NCBI GenBank assembly: GCA_021151835.1
Contig: JAGKWO010000037.1
Span: 1 to 43,394 of the forward strand
Direction of reading: 5' to 3'
Length of the DNA: 43,394 nucleotides
From: Gammaproteobacteria bacterium
GTDB taxonomy: Bacteria; Pseudomonadota; Gammaproteobacteria; Pseudomonadales; Cellvibrionaceae
How positions within the stretch are numbered: the stretch's first letter is position 1; the number at the start of each line of letters is the position of its first letter. The notes under the pieces were generated by a model that saw nothing but the letters and a program-made list of their open reading frames with translations, was not told the DNA's origin and searched no databases. Both the position numbers and the translations under genes were made by a program. This document shows positions 28,901-34,983 of the stretch, piece after piece.

Positions 28901-31900
28901 TCAAAACTCATAGTGTCACTGCCAGCGCCAGTGAACACTTGAATATGATCAAACTCGTTAACATAAACAGATGACGGCGAAGTAACTTCCAGGCTGCCTT
29001 TTTCATTACCTGTCATCTTCCAGGTATTAGGTGCACCGGTTCTGGCTATAATCGCGTTATTTTCAGCAGCGGCACCGCCGTCAACTTTTCCGGTAATCGC
29101 GGCATTAGCAGCAGAAAAATTAAACGTATCCGCAGCAGATCCGCCGGTTAAATTCTGGATGTTTTCAAAGCTGGCTAAATATCCGGTAATACTTCCGGCA
29201 CCCAGATTTGTAATTATCCAGGTAGATGCAGCGTTTCGACCTTTGAGGCTATTTAATACTCCCGCTCCCTCGCCTGCTCCACCTTTAATTGAACCGGTAA
29301 TTGCAGAGGTCGTTACACTTGAAAAATCGAAATAATCATTTAAAGATCCACCCACTAAATTTTGTATGTTGGTGAATTGAGCGTAAGTAGTCGCTCCCGC
29401 TTTAACAACACCTTGATTATTTCCGCCGATCTCCCAGGTATTATTTACATCGCGGCCAGTTAATGTATTAACCCCTGCACCCGTACCACCACTGATTGAT
29501 GCAACGCTACCCGTTGCTCCAATCACGAAGTTATCAGCGCCTGTGCCACCAGTAACATTTTCAATTCCAGAAAAAGAAATTACCGGGGAGTTAACAAGAT
29601 TACCGGAATCTTTCACCGTTCCTGTGTTAGCAGAGGTTATGGACCAATCATTGTTGCTGTTGGTAAGTTGAAGTGAATCCCCTGAATGGGTTGACCCGGT
29701 AACAGTGAGGCTTGATGAAAGGAAACTATTGGAATTAAGGCTAACTTCTCCGGCAATCGAATTGCCTGACAACGTCAGCGCCACAGCGCCTGCTGCGCCA
29801 TTCGCACCGGCACCGCTCCCTACCCCACCTTCAGCAGCTACATCGCCTGTAATGGTTATTGTCTTGCTAACTGCAGAATTATTTGCAGTCAGTGTAATAT
29901 TACCGGCAGCCCCGCCTGCATTAGCGCCAGGCGCCGTTGAGTCGCCACCAGACGCATTAACACTGGCAAGCGAAATACTTCCCGCATTAATTACAATATC
30001 ACCACCCGCTTCACCTGCAGCAAGCGTCGAATCAGCGCCCCCGGTATTGATATTTTGCCCTGTAAAATTATTGGTGGTTGATACATCAAACGATTTTGCC
30101 GTTACATTGGCAAAGGTCACCACACCGGTGGAGTTGATTATAAAATCACCCACTTTTTGGAGATTACCCACATTGCCGGTGAAAGTAATCGCACCGCCAG
30201 TCAAGGTTAAATTTTTAGCGGTTGCATCATTGGAATTGGTAGTACCGGTAAAACTAATTGCACCAGTGCCCGCATTAATAATCGTATTGCTGGCAACTTC
30301 AACATTACTGTTAAAGATAATATTCTTTGCAGTAGCCGCAGCGCTGTTGAGATTGCCATTCAGGATAATCTTATTGGTCGCACCGGCAGTTACATCAATA
30401 GTACCGTTAGGTGCAGTAGCGCCGGCAACAAACGTGATGGCATCCAGTGATAAATCATTAGTATCTACCAGCTTTAAACTCGACGCTTTGGTCGCTTTTA
30501 CCTTACCGCCAAAATCATTGGCTAACGACAAATCAATTAGATAGTTAGTGACGCTGGCAATCGCATCAAATTCAGCATCGCCGGTAACGGCAACAGCGCC
30601 TGTTTGAGTAATATTTCCGCCAGTGGTTAATTTTAAATTACCGGTAACGGATGAAGTACCAAGACGAATTGCGGAAGAATCCGTAATAGAAGTGTTGCCT
30701 GCTGAGGTGAAAATTAAATCTTTGGCGAAGTTGTTTGCGATGTTATCGAGGGTGATTGTACCGGTGCCAGTGTTGAACGTTGTATCACCCGCTACGGTTA
30801 AAATACCGCTTTGAGTAACTGCGACATTGGATTGCATACCTGCGAGAACAGTATCAGTATCAACACCGGATAAAGATAAATTCCCGGTACAAGCGGTTGG
30901 GCTTGGATCATCGCAACTGCCATCGGTAGTTATATTTCCGAGTTTTATCGTATTGCGAGCACTGATAGTTACATTACCACCGTTGGACCAGCGAGCATCT
31001 CCGTTTTTTCCATCGCCAGCGACAGTGGTTCGTTCATTTGCACGATCTGTATTGACAGAAAATCCTGTCGAATCAAAATCAAAACTGGTAGCTGAAAAAT
31101 TTCCACCTGCGGTATATATGTCAGCATCAATATTGATGGTACCCGCTGTGTTGTTTTTACCGGCGGTTAGCTCAATATTGAGTGAATCACGGGAATCGCC
31201 CCAATCTTTATCGTAGATTTTTTGCTTAATGGTAATATCGCCAAAGGCTTCAATTTTTAAAAAAGTATCCTGGCCATCCAATAGTGTTCCAGCATAACCT
31301 TTATCGCCATCTTCCTGGCGTTTACCGGTATCGTTGAAATCAATTTCCTTATTAAGCGTTACATTTCCACCTGAATTTATTGTAACCGAACCAACACGAA
31401 CTAAATTAGCGGTATTATTTCCATTGTTGGAGTTGGCTCTTGTGTAGTCATATTTAAAATCTACACTTCCGAGGTCCACATTTCCTGTGGCATTTATAGT
31501 AATGTCACCACCACCAAAATCATTGTAGGTGCTAATCGTGCCGAAATCATTGTTATCCGTGAATGCATCAAAATTTACAGTAGAGATTGTTATATTTCCG
31601 CCATTGCTGGCAATACTTACACCATCTGCAATATGGAAATCACCGGTGCTATTATTATCACTATTAGCATTAAAATCTAAATTCAGCTGTGACTGTGTAC
31701 TTGATATATTTTTATTAACATCAATACCATTCCCTGCTAAAAAAGTTAAGGTGCGACTGGAATTTCCTTGGTAGTTTATTGCTGCATCTACTGTTATTTT
31801 CCCCGCCTGCAATCCATTTGCCCCAGTTTGTAAAGTAACATTCCCGTTGTTAAGGGCATTCAATAAAACATTGACATTTAAATTACTATCACCACTTGCA

Positions 31901-33438
31901 GAGGTAAATTTGTTTTCCCCATTTGGTGATATCCCCGAACCACTAGATACAATTGTCAAGTCATATGGATCGATTAACCAGGATCCGCCCGTGCCAAAAC
32001 TTGCACTCACATCTGGAGCATTTAAAATCTCAAATCCCTTCAACCCCGATGTTTCAATAAAGCCACCATTGCCGCCTTCACTACCACCGCGTGAATAAAG
32101 GTTGCCATAAATACGCGCTGTATCACTCGCGAAGGTAATTAATTTTCCACCGTTGCCATTGATCAATGCATCGGTTTTTACTGTTGTGTTTTCATCGAGA
32201 TAAATAAAATCTGCATTGCGGATTTTTTTATTTTGACCCGTTTTATCACCACCAATTAAAACCTGGCCGCCGCCATTTGCGCCTGACGCATTTACTTCTG
32301 CTTGATCTAATAAAGCTACTTTATTACCCAACACTTTGATATCGCCGCCCTCACCTTGAGTGCTGGCTTGCGCAGAAATACGGGAGTTTTCAGTAAGCAG
32401 AGTTGTATCAGTGCTGTGCAACTCAACTGAGCCACCAGTGCCCGATGAGGTATTGGCAGTAATTGAACCGCTGTGGGTAACATTGTCGCCAAGCAACACT
32501 ACCTGACCTGCGTTGCCTTGGTTTACCGAGGTAGAAATATTGCCGGTATTGATAACATCGGCACCAGCGCCCAACGTAAAGCTGCCATCATCATGCACAA
32601 CAACACTGGTGGATTTATTCATGCCAGCGTTATTAACCGCATTAGAAAAAACATCTTCACTGACGCTTGCGCTCAACAGGACTCGCCCGCCTTCTGCATT
32701 AATACTGCCGTTGTTGATTACGGCTGCATCTACGCCCAACTCATCTTGCACTACGGCTTCGGTTACCCTGACCCCAACCATGCCAGTAGGATCAAAGGTC
32801 AACACCGCCGCCTTACCGGCAACCAGATTTACAGCACCCAATTTGGCAGAAATCAAACCATCGTTTTGTACTTGCTCCCCCACCAACGTAACTGAACCAC
32901 CAGTGGCAGCATTGATAATGCCGTAGTTAATCACTTTGCCTTCAGCGCCTTCGATGCTGTTCAAGGCAAAATCACCATTAATAAAACTTGCGGGGTCGAT
33001 ATTCAGACCGCTGGCGATCATACCGCCCACGTTCACCACAGAATCCTTACCGAACACCACCCCATTGGCATTCACTAAAATCACCTGGCCGTTAGCATCG
33101 ATTCGCCCCAGAATCTCGCTGCCACGGTTACTCAATACCCGGTTCAATGCCACCGACGATGAGCTGGGCTGGATAAATTCCACACGCTCATTGGCCGCCA
33201 CATCAAAGCTGCGCCAATCAATGGCCATGCGCTCTGTTGCCTGGTTGATAATGGTTTCCACCCCTGCTTGCTGGATAATTCCCTCACCACCAACCACTTC
33301 ACCACCTTCCGGCGCAGCCCACACCGGTCCCGACACCATCCACTGGCTGGCAGCGAGTACAGCGGCATAGAGTTTTAACCGGGAGAAAGTGCGAACTGGT
33401 TGGGATTTTTTGGAAACCATAGGGCGAGAGTTACGCAT
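19903..33438 (-). CDS. Giant two-partner secretion exoprotein (haemagglutinin/adhesin) with RTX-like repeats
   Basis: A 4511-residue protein, extremely large for any gene. An extended signal peptide ends around residues 40-44 (GPVWAAPEGG). The TPS secretion domain follows (ERVEFIQPSSSSVALNRVL, then NANGVVFGKDSVVNVGGM). About 1,000 residues of beta-helix-like repeats come next. From about residue 1,320 to 3,660 there are repeating blocks with NTWxIxxxNxGxL, YVxxFxNIQxLxGG and GGAGNDxFNI, the last resembling the calcium-binding turns of RTX proteins. The C-terminal 800 residues return to plain beta-helix style with one 104-residue tandem duplication (20665-21288). Few cysteines (CDDPSPTAC and CTTDC). 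ATG at 33438 has AGGA upstream; ATG 33420 is the alternative. No CdiA VENN motif or toxin domain. Predicted surface or secreted adhesin. It is followed by its transporter gene. Confidence 0.9.
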   Translation of the reverse strand: MRNSRPMVSKKSQPVRTFSRLKLYAAVLAASQWMVSGPVWAAPEGGEVVGGEGIIQQAGVETIINQATERMAIDWRSFDVAANERVEFIQPSSSSVALNRVLSNRGSEILGRIDANGQVILVNANGVVFGKDSVVNVGGMIASGLNIDPASFINGDFALNSIEGAEGKVINYGIINAATGGSVTLVGEQVQNDGLISAKLGAVNLVAGKAAVLTFDPTGMVGVRVTEAVVQDELGVDAAVINNGSINAEGGRVLLSASVSEDVFSNAVNNAGMNKSTSVVVHDDGSFTLGAGADVINTGNISTSVNQGNAGQVVLLGDNVTHSGSITANTSSGTGGSVELHSTDTTLLTENSRISAQASTQGEGGDIKVLGNKVALLDQAEVNASGANGGGQVLIGGDKTGQNKKIRNADFIYLDENTTVKTDALINGNGGKLITFASDTARIYGNLYSRGGSEGGNGGFIETSGLKGFEILNAPDVSASFGTGGSWLIDPYDLTIVSSGSGISPNGENKFTSASGDSNLNVNVLLNALNNGNVTLQTGANGLQAGKITVDAAINYQGNSSRTLTFLAGNGIDVNKNISSTQSQLNLDFNANSDNNSTGDFHIADGVSIASNGGNITISTVNFDAFTDNNDFGTISTYNDFGGGDITINATGNVDLGSVDFKYDYTRANSNNGNNTANLVRVGSVTINSGGNVTLNKEIDFNDTGKRQEDGDKGYAGTLLDGQDTFLKIEAFGDITIKQKIYDKDWGDSRDSLNIELTAGKNNTAGTINIDADIYTAGGNFSATSFDFDSTGFSVNTDRANERTTVAGDGKNGDARWSNGGNVTISARNTIKLGNITTDGSCDDPSPTACTGNLSLSGVDTDTVLAGMQSNVAVTQSGILTVAGDTTFNTGTGTITLDNIANNFAKDLIFTSAGNTSITDSSAIRLGTSSVTGNLKLTTGGNITQTGAVAVTGDAEFDAIASVTNYLIDLSLANDFGGKVKATKASSLKLVDTNDLSLDAITFVAGATAPNGTIDVTAGATNKIILNGNLNSAAATAKNIIFNSNVEVASNTIINAGTGAISFTGTTNSNDATAKNLTLTGGAITFTGNVGNLQKVGDFIINSTGVVTFANVTAKSFDVSTTNNFTGQNINTGGADSTLAAGEAGGDIVINAGSISLASVNASGGDSTAPGANAGGAAGNITLTANNSAVSKTITITGDVAAEGGVGSGAGANGAAGAVALTLSGNSIAGEVSLNSNSFLSSSLTVTGSTHSGDSLQLTNSNNDWSITSANTGTVKDSGNLVNSPVISFSGIENVTGGTGADNFVIGATGSVASISGGTGAGVNTLTGRDVNNTWEIGGNNQGVVKAGATTYAQFTNIQNLVGGSLNDYFDFSSVTTSAITGSIKGGAGEGAGVLNSLKGRNAASTWIITNLGAGSITGYLASFENIQNLTGGSAADTFNFSAANAAITGKVDGGAAAENNAIIARTGAPNTWKMTGNEKGSLEVTSPSSVYVNEFDHIQVFTGAGSDTMSFENFGAGTVKVTLGSTGSTGVTSFIGKDNVDAEIVKAGGINVWTITGANQGTIKETGFSDINFSKFNTLTGGTGKDTFDFSTVANSSISGVIDGGGAAEGNAIIARAGTGVKNTWSMTGNGAGKLEQTNGIPETYVGQFTDIQIFAGAGADTISYATVNTGTVEVTLGAAGVTGVTDFVGSALVDSTLIGENNNNAWIINGADSGSINFGAPGAITFSNFKNLSGGSQHDTFTFETAGSLSGTLNGQNGTDTLIAKDAANTWAFTAANIGNISVGGTTYLANFTGMQVLQGGSGIDTFNLSNNFDGTINGGAGNDVFNINAAVNILNGEAGNDRFIFSSAANAGTAANIDGGADANTLIGRIDNNTWTISSQNAGTLGITSGALYVTTFSNIQSLTGSTGVDIFNINAAMTGSINSGAGDNIFNINAVVGDLVGGANNDSFIFLNNGSANSVNGAGGVNTLVGKNRATTWAINLAESGSLTDDLLGTAYLNSFSNIQVLQGGTAVDTFSLNNVFSGLINGGSGADVFNINASVNELRGEDGNDRFVFGSSGSANSIDGAGGSNTLQAKDIANTWTLTADNQGVLASAGVNYVSSFSNIQTLQGGSDTDLFNLNFLFTGSIRGGAGNDTFAVNAQVNQLFGEDDNDSFIFSSANNQGSATLINGGAGVNSLTGRNAANTWTVSSLDAGSLGITNASAYVTSFTSIQTLNGGSDADTFVINANVSNGIFAGAGNNVFNVNTLVGSLTGGVDNDRFIFDATGSANSIDGGAGTNTLVGRNSANTWVLTAANTGSLRATTGTTYVSGFSNIQVLQGGNAVDTFDLKFAFSGTVNGGADNDIFNIEAVVNLLQGEDGNDSFLFSSDANTGTASTIDGGSGSNSLTGRNQDNTWTISGQNTGTLALTAGTNYVTEFKNIQTLNGGTGADNFIINATVNNAINAGAGDNTFTINADVGDISGGAGNDSFVFGESGRANSVSGGGGVNSLVGRNGLNTWEISGADQGRLRVTNGALYVNSFNDIQTLQGGSSVDIFNITNSYAGIIKGGAGDDSFNIFANANQLNGEAGNDSFTLIGQSSSVTTLDGGAGSNNLTGRNAANTWQITSANSGNLALTNGATYVSAFSNIQNIFGGTAVDIFQINAAIASINGGSGNDEFRINAAAGNLYGNDDDDQFIFSSADNAGSATLIDGGNGENRIVGRNTTNTWSITATNAGKVSVTGGPAYVSGFNNIQTLIGGNLADIFDINANVTNSINAGNGDNIFNIYTTVGDLLGGADNDQFAFGTSGRANSVNGGGGTNTLTARDADNRWTIVSSNAGNIATTSNDFYVNNFSNIQILNGGNAVDTFIIQSAAATIFGNEGNDVFEFANNGVASLIDGGVGTNTLKGRNQDTIWTMAGANSGNVATAATANIYVASFANIQNLTGGSGADTLVASNQANSWIIKQTNRGTLSATATPTAVIEFEGVENLLGNQGVDLFSFEANGYITGLIDGGSSATQNTIKDSLNLSAITGNLTIELGNQQTAALNVVNVEEITASTSNQDNHVLIGASDAAYRWRITGQNLGVVERAVDPLLETSVNFINFGDLRGGSNSDRFDVQGTVTKSIDGGSGIDLVDYSQRKENFVIVLGGSGGLGNTGINGIEGVVGNSASGNGFTSTIQVNSGDNIWEIGASSSFGDGINDGSITINNNKVSFENFTNLVGGSGNDTFKYIENGQWIGNIDGGGGNNIIDASLSIKDQQFIANGTALNAGTNLKNISRLIANTNTNSSLISTLQNNIWQIDNQGNGRLNSNLDFINIANLQGGSFVDVFSFANISWLKGIVDGGGGADTVNLLAIDKAIQVAVDAQTDADINLLNIETINANNNFLNTLKGDFNGNEWHINAANAGVLNKKINFTGFANLTGSAFADVVVFDNSAATLTGHLDLGDGQDILDLSASDRDITVQLNSSKAALASGVLSVDKIEVIKGDADQSNRLIGDNFTNTWTLDDVNAGRIAAAETGTITFTQFKHISGGNQDDLFVFEALGRVTGLVDGGGQAIRDNVDLSKSNNANVVITTTGESIGFTNVEKYIGNNVDSTLTAANIINNWSLTGANRGTLNDAIEFENFGVLKGGNKQDNFVINNATISGNIDSGDGDDTFDIRASAIAGKIKAGAGDDRFTFTIASGAEGTADIDGGEGANRLTVEGGDTDYKVSHQLGRHEYVSTAGSTYSILYSNVLNVFDNVLAKSLSIFGTTTADTFRLLTGRYNINNLSTVNYTNKSNLIVNGTADDQAIVDGTVGIESTVTFNNLRVLAENAGKIQAQSLELVNTGSVGSATARLNTAVNDISLSATNGAVYLNEQDALVFKNFNVSTTELVDIKAGSNLTSAGSLTYSGNLNLESLLGNIDLGNNNSLAGSVSLKAAGNVTLDNLQALSLGDLVAQNAVLSSSTSIKGLGVFSVAGLATLNAGNEISLMHAGNDINQITVARASKLDLFDSNGFTTVGLNVTNDTHLRSSGGIILSTSCTTDCNNTSGINTKNLKVQSDAAVTVAKNIVAADAINIESQGLTINDSITSKQFTLNALNGKLTLNDSGNLQGQEGTGIELTANNIEQRSKIVSGGTVKVNATGDVTMADAAVIESVNGDIVLTGNNLQLATLNASKGSTSVTAQGIVANKSITSRQISLNAGNGKITLNTDGNLLGQEGTGIELAANTIEQHSKIVSGGNLKVATTGDLTMFTSAEMESLNGNIVIDGNNLQLASLKSVNGSTTTTAKNAIKDGNGSAINIIATRWQADAVNGIGSGLGDAASADAIETNVDVLSVRNAGSLGSAQESNINIANNKALKIEQLANNGDIGISNLGDIILDNTNNSYFSPTNNDARTQGGVINSGANSVSGGQLLLTITGGMVRAENVADAKNPDIIANIATFKYNSSFDFGERNRKIVMQIPEVYNQNARLSFVKWYEGIKPKVMNDLSKVPSDSIISGRDQLIQIEGLSEIDPAIFTNLRNYVHDEVAILLPVDQRFDDSEDL
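20665..21288 (-). repeat. Tandem 312-bp duplication near the exoprotein C-terminus
   Basis: Two adjacent copies each encode about 104 residues. Shared blocks are QEGTGIEL, ANNIEQRSKIVSGG versus ANTIEQHSKIVSGG, and NLQLATLNASKGST versus NLQLASLKSVNGST. Substitutions are scattered, so the copies are old enough to have diverged while keeping the frame. Confidence 0.75.
24740..28140 (-). repeat. Eleven ~312-bp tandem repeats inside the exoprotein
   Basis: Each unit encodes about 104 residues. It begins with NTW, contains YVxxFSNIQ, then GG(A/S)G(N/D)D-type turns (for example GGAGNDVF, GEAGNDRF, GGSGADVF, GGAGNDTF). Two flavours can be told apart. A units carry ING-GAGND...LxGExGND. B units carry NAGxGDN...VGDLxGGAxND. 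The order read from the N-terminal side is A B A' A B A B A' A B, then a shortened unit. This looks like a five-unit block duplicated once. Less regular copies of the same block extend the array from about 22440 to 29530. Unit counts are by eye. Confidence 0.72.
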
Positions 33439-33601
33439 TTGTCATTCCTGAACTTTTGGGGTTATTAACGGGGTAATACCAAGAGGGGGCTGTTCGCAAA
33501 AAATGGGCGATGCCGAAAGGTGCATAGTGTACCTTCCGCAGAACTAGCTGGCTGTAGGAAATCAGCTATACGTGGCGCCTTTTTAAGCATTTTTTAACTG
33601 G

Positions 33602-33629
33602 ATCATATTTTTTATTTTTATTTATGAAA
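33602..33629 (-). promoter_or_regulatory. Possible promoter of the exoprotein operon
   Basis: On the minus strand, TTTCAT (33624-33629) and TATGAT (33602-33607) are 16 bp apart across a nearly pure A/T spacer. They are framed by AACTGG (33596) and CCAGTT (33630), an inverted repeat that could bind a regulator. This would leave a leader of about 157 bases before the exoprotein ATG. Consensus match by eye only. Confidence 0.4.
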
Positions 33630-33978
33630 CCAGTTGCATACGAGTTATTTTTGACGCCAAAGTCGTGACAACTTTCTGCTATTGAACCTGTCGGTTTTTT
33701 TGACATTTATAGTTGTTTTGACAATTATGAATACGGCCAAATATTGGGTTAAGAAGATCCGGAAAGCTGCCGTTATGCAAATCTGATATTTATATAGATA
33801 ACAGAAAATTTATCTAGCCATTCCTTATTTCAAGATCCTCTCGCCTTGTAAATTCTCTCAATGGAATAGCACCTTATGTAATTGATAGCGACTCAATTCT
33901 CTCGCTGATTTTTTGTTGTCCTACATTTTTAATAAAGATAAATTGCACTTGGGTTGGTTCTACTACCGCACGCGTTCT

Positions 33979-34000
33979 GTTAGTAAAAATTTTTACCAAC
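33979..34000. promoter_or_regulatory. 22-bp near-perfect palindrome
   Basis: Arms GTTAGTAAAAA and TTTTTACCAAC meet directly at the centre with one mismatched pair. The T-run and A-run at the centre make it suitable either as an operator or as a bidirectional terminator after the 118-residue gene. No binding protein can be assigned. Confidence 0.45.
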
Positions 34001-34063
34001 AACTAAGAGAGTAGAATCAGATAAATTTTCTAGCAGTGTTAATTATTATGCTGCGTCTTAGTA

Positions 34064-34420
34064 TCATAATTGCCCGTTTTTGTATTTCTCACCTAAATCA
34101 GTAATCAATTTTAAAAGTCCACCTTCATAAAGAAAACGACTTGCCCAACAAACCTCATGAGGGGTAAAGCTGGTCTCAATATCTTTATCTTTTACGCAGC
34201 GAGAACGATTTCTTACAATATAACCACCTCTATCTTGATCCACTCCTAACGCACGTTGAATGCATAGCATCTCACCACCAATTTCAATATCAGGTGTGAT
34301 CATCGCATCAGCACGCAAACCACCCTCAGCCGGTGGCTTTTGAAATTCAGCAAGGGCAGCAGGAAAGGAATTCCAAAGGAAAATCATCATGACCACAACG
34401 ATAGTAATGGCTTCCGTCAT
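34064..34420 (-). CDS. Small secreted or membrane-anchored hypothetical protein
   Basis: A 118-residue protein with an N-terminal hydrophobic segment (ITIVVVMMIFLWNSFPAALA) that looks like a signal peptide. The rest is mixed, with three cysteines (MLCIQ, SRCV, EVCWAS) that could form a disulfide. I do not recognise the family. Its ATG overlaps the stop of the preceding open frame (ATGA), a coupling pattern that supports the start and suggests it is translated with the upstream small gene(s). Position between the adhesin and the two hypothetical frames gives no clear hint of function. Confidence 0.55.
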   Translation of the reverse strand: MTEAITIVVVMMIFLWNSFPAALAEFQKPPAEGGLRADAMITPDIEIGGEMLCIQRALGVDQDRGGYIVRNRSRCVKDKDIETSFTPHEVCWASRFLYEGGLLKLITDLGEKYKNGQL

Positions 34421-34575
34421 CGTTGACTGTCGGCAACATCCAGAATTGATAGATACCCATTATTTTTTACAAAATACCAATGTGTGCTACAAGTAGTATC
34501 CTGAATATATGCCAATTGTTCACAGCCAACCGGTAATTGGTCATGAAGAATGATTTCCGGTAACGGGGAATTAAC
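34417..34575 (-). pseudogene. Open frame of 52 codons, probable 3' part of the 121-residue gene after a frameshift
   Basis: The frame opens directly after a stop and reads VNSPLPEIILHDQLPVGCE, then QLAYIQD and FVKNNGYLSILDVADSQR, which looks like real protein. It has no ATG or GTG start; only TTG (34515) is available. Its 5' end overlaps the stop of the 121-residue gene by one codon in another frame, so removing one base near 34575-34580 would join the two into one protein of about 172 residues. Its stop overlaps the next gene's ATG by four bases. Either the gene is broken by a one-base insertion, or the sequence carries an error here. Confidence 0.5.
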
Positions 34576-34936
34576 TTAATGAGGAATACCGTTCGGGTCC
34601 ACGGATAAAACAATAACCCCAACCATCGCCAGTAGTGATTACCGGCAATTGTTCCAGGCGCGGAATTTTTACGAGTATCAATTTCCTGTGAAGAAAGAGT
34701 TTTATCACTTCCTGATAGATATCAGCGGCGTGATAAAAGTTGGGCGGAATAGCAACATCCAAACGCAATAAAATGCATCGCCAGTGATCAGCGGGAATCA
34801 TTAACTCGCGAGTAAGAAGGCTGAAGAGTCTTGCGGCATCGGTGGTATCCACCGCGATACCGCAAGAAATCGCTTTTTGGCCCTGCGAGCACCTGGTAGT
34901 GCTCGCCAAATAACGCGGGGATAAATAAGGGGTCAT
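34571..34936 (-). CDS. Hypothetical protein, possibly truncated by frameshift
   Basis: A 121-residue protein starting MTPYLSPRYLASTTRCSQGQ. Middle helix-strand segments DAARLFSLLTRELMIPADHW, and FYHAADIYQEVIKLFLHRKL suggest a compact cytosolic domain. I do not recognise the family and no catalytic motif is visible. No signal peptide. The C-terminus (GYCFIRGPERYSSLS) ends abruptly, and the next frame continues as plausible protein immediately after, so the true product may be longer. It starts about 48 bp after the end of the 747-residue lipoprotein gene on the same strand, so it may share its transcript. Confidence 0.5.
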   Translation of the reverse strand: MTPYLSPRYLASTTRCSQGQKAISCGIAVDTTDAARLFSLLTRELMIPADHWRCILLRLDVAIPPNFYHAADIYQEVIKLFLHRKLILVKIPRLEQLPVITTGDGWGYCFIRGPERYSSLS

Positions 34937-34983
34937 GCAATCACTTCCCTGTGTTCAAAAAAATTTAACCGATGTTAACCCAA

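Larger units (their letters stand above)
33439..34063. other. Long AT-rich regulatory gap upstream of the exoprotein
   Basis: About 625 bp without a supported gene. It contains the possible promoter above, a TAGATAA/TTATCTA inverted repeat at 33795-33816 (seven-pair arms, eight-base loop), and a near-perfect palindrome at 33979-34000. The A/T richness is typical of promoters silenced by H-NS-like proteins, a common arrangement for large adhesin loci (inference). Confidence 0.5.

Noticed and set aside
29705..30544. 279-residue plus-strand open frame opposite the exoprotein
   Set aside because: Same reason: low-complexity antisense of the repeat region.
19903..33438. CdiA-type contact-dependent inhibition toxin
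   Set aside because: No VENN motif, no variable C-terminal toxin and no immunity gene after it. The gene is followed directly by the transporter.
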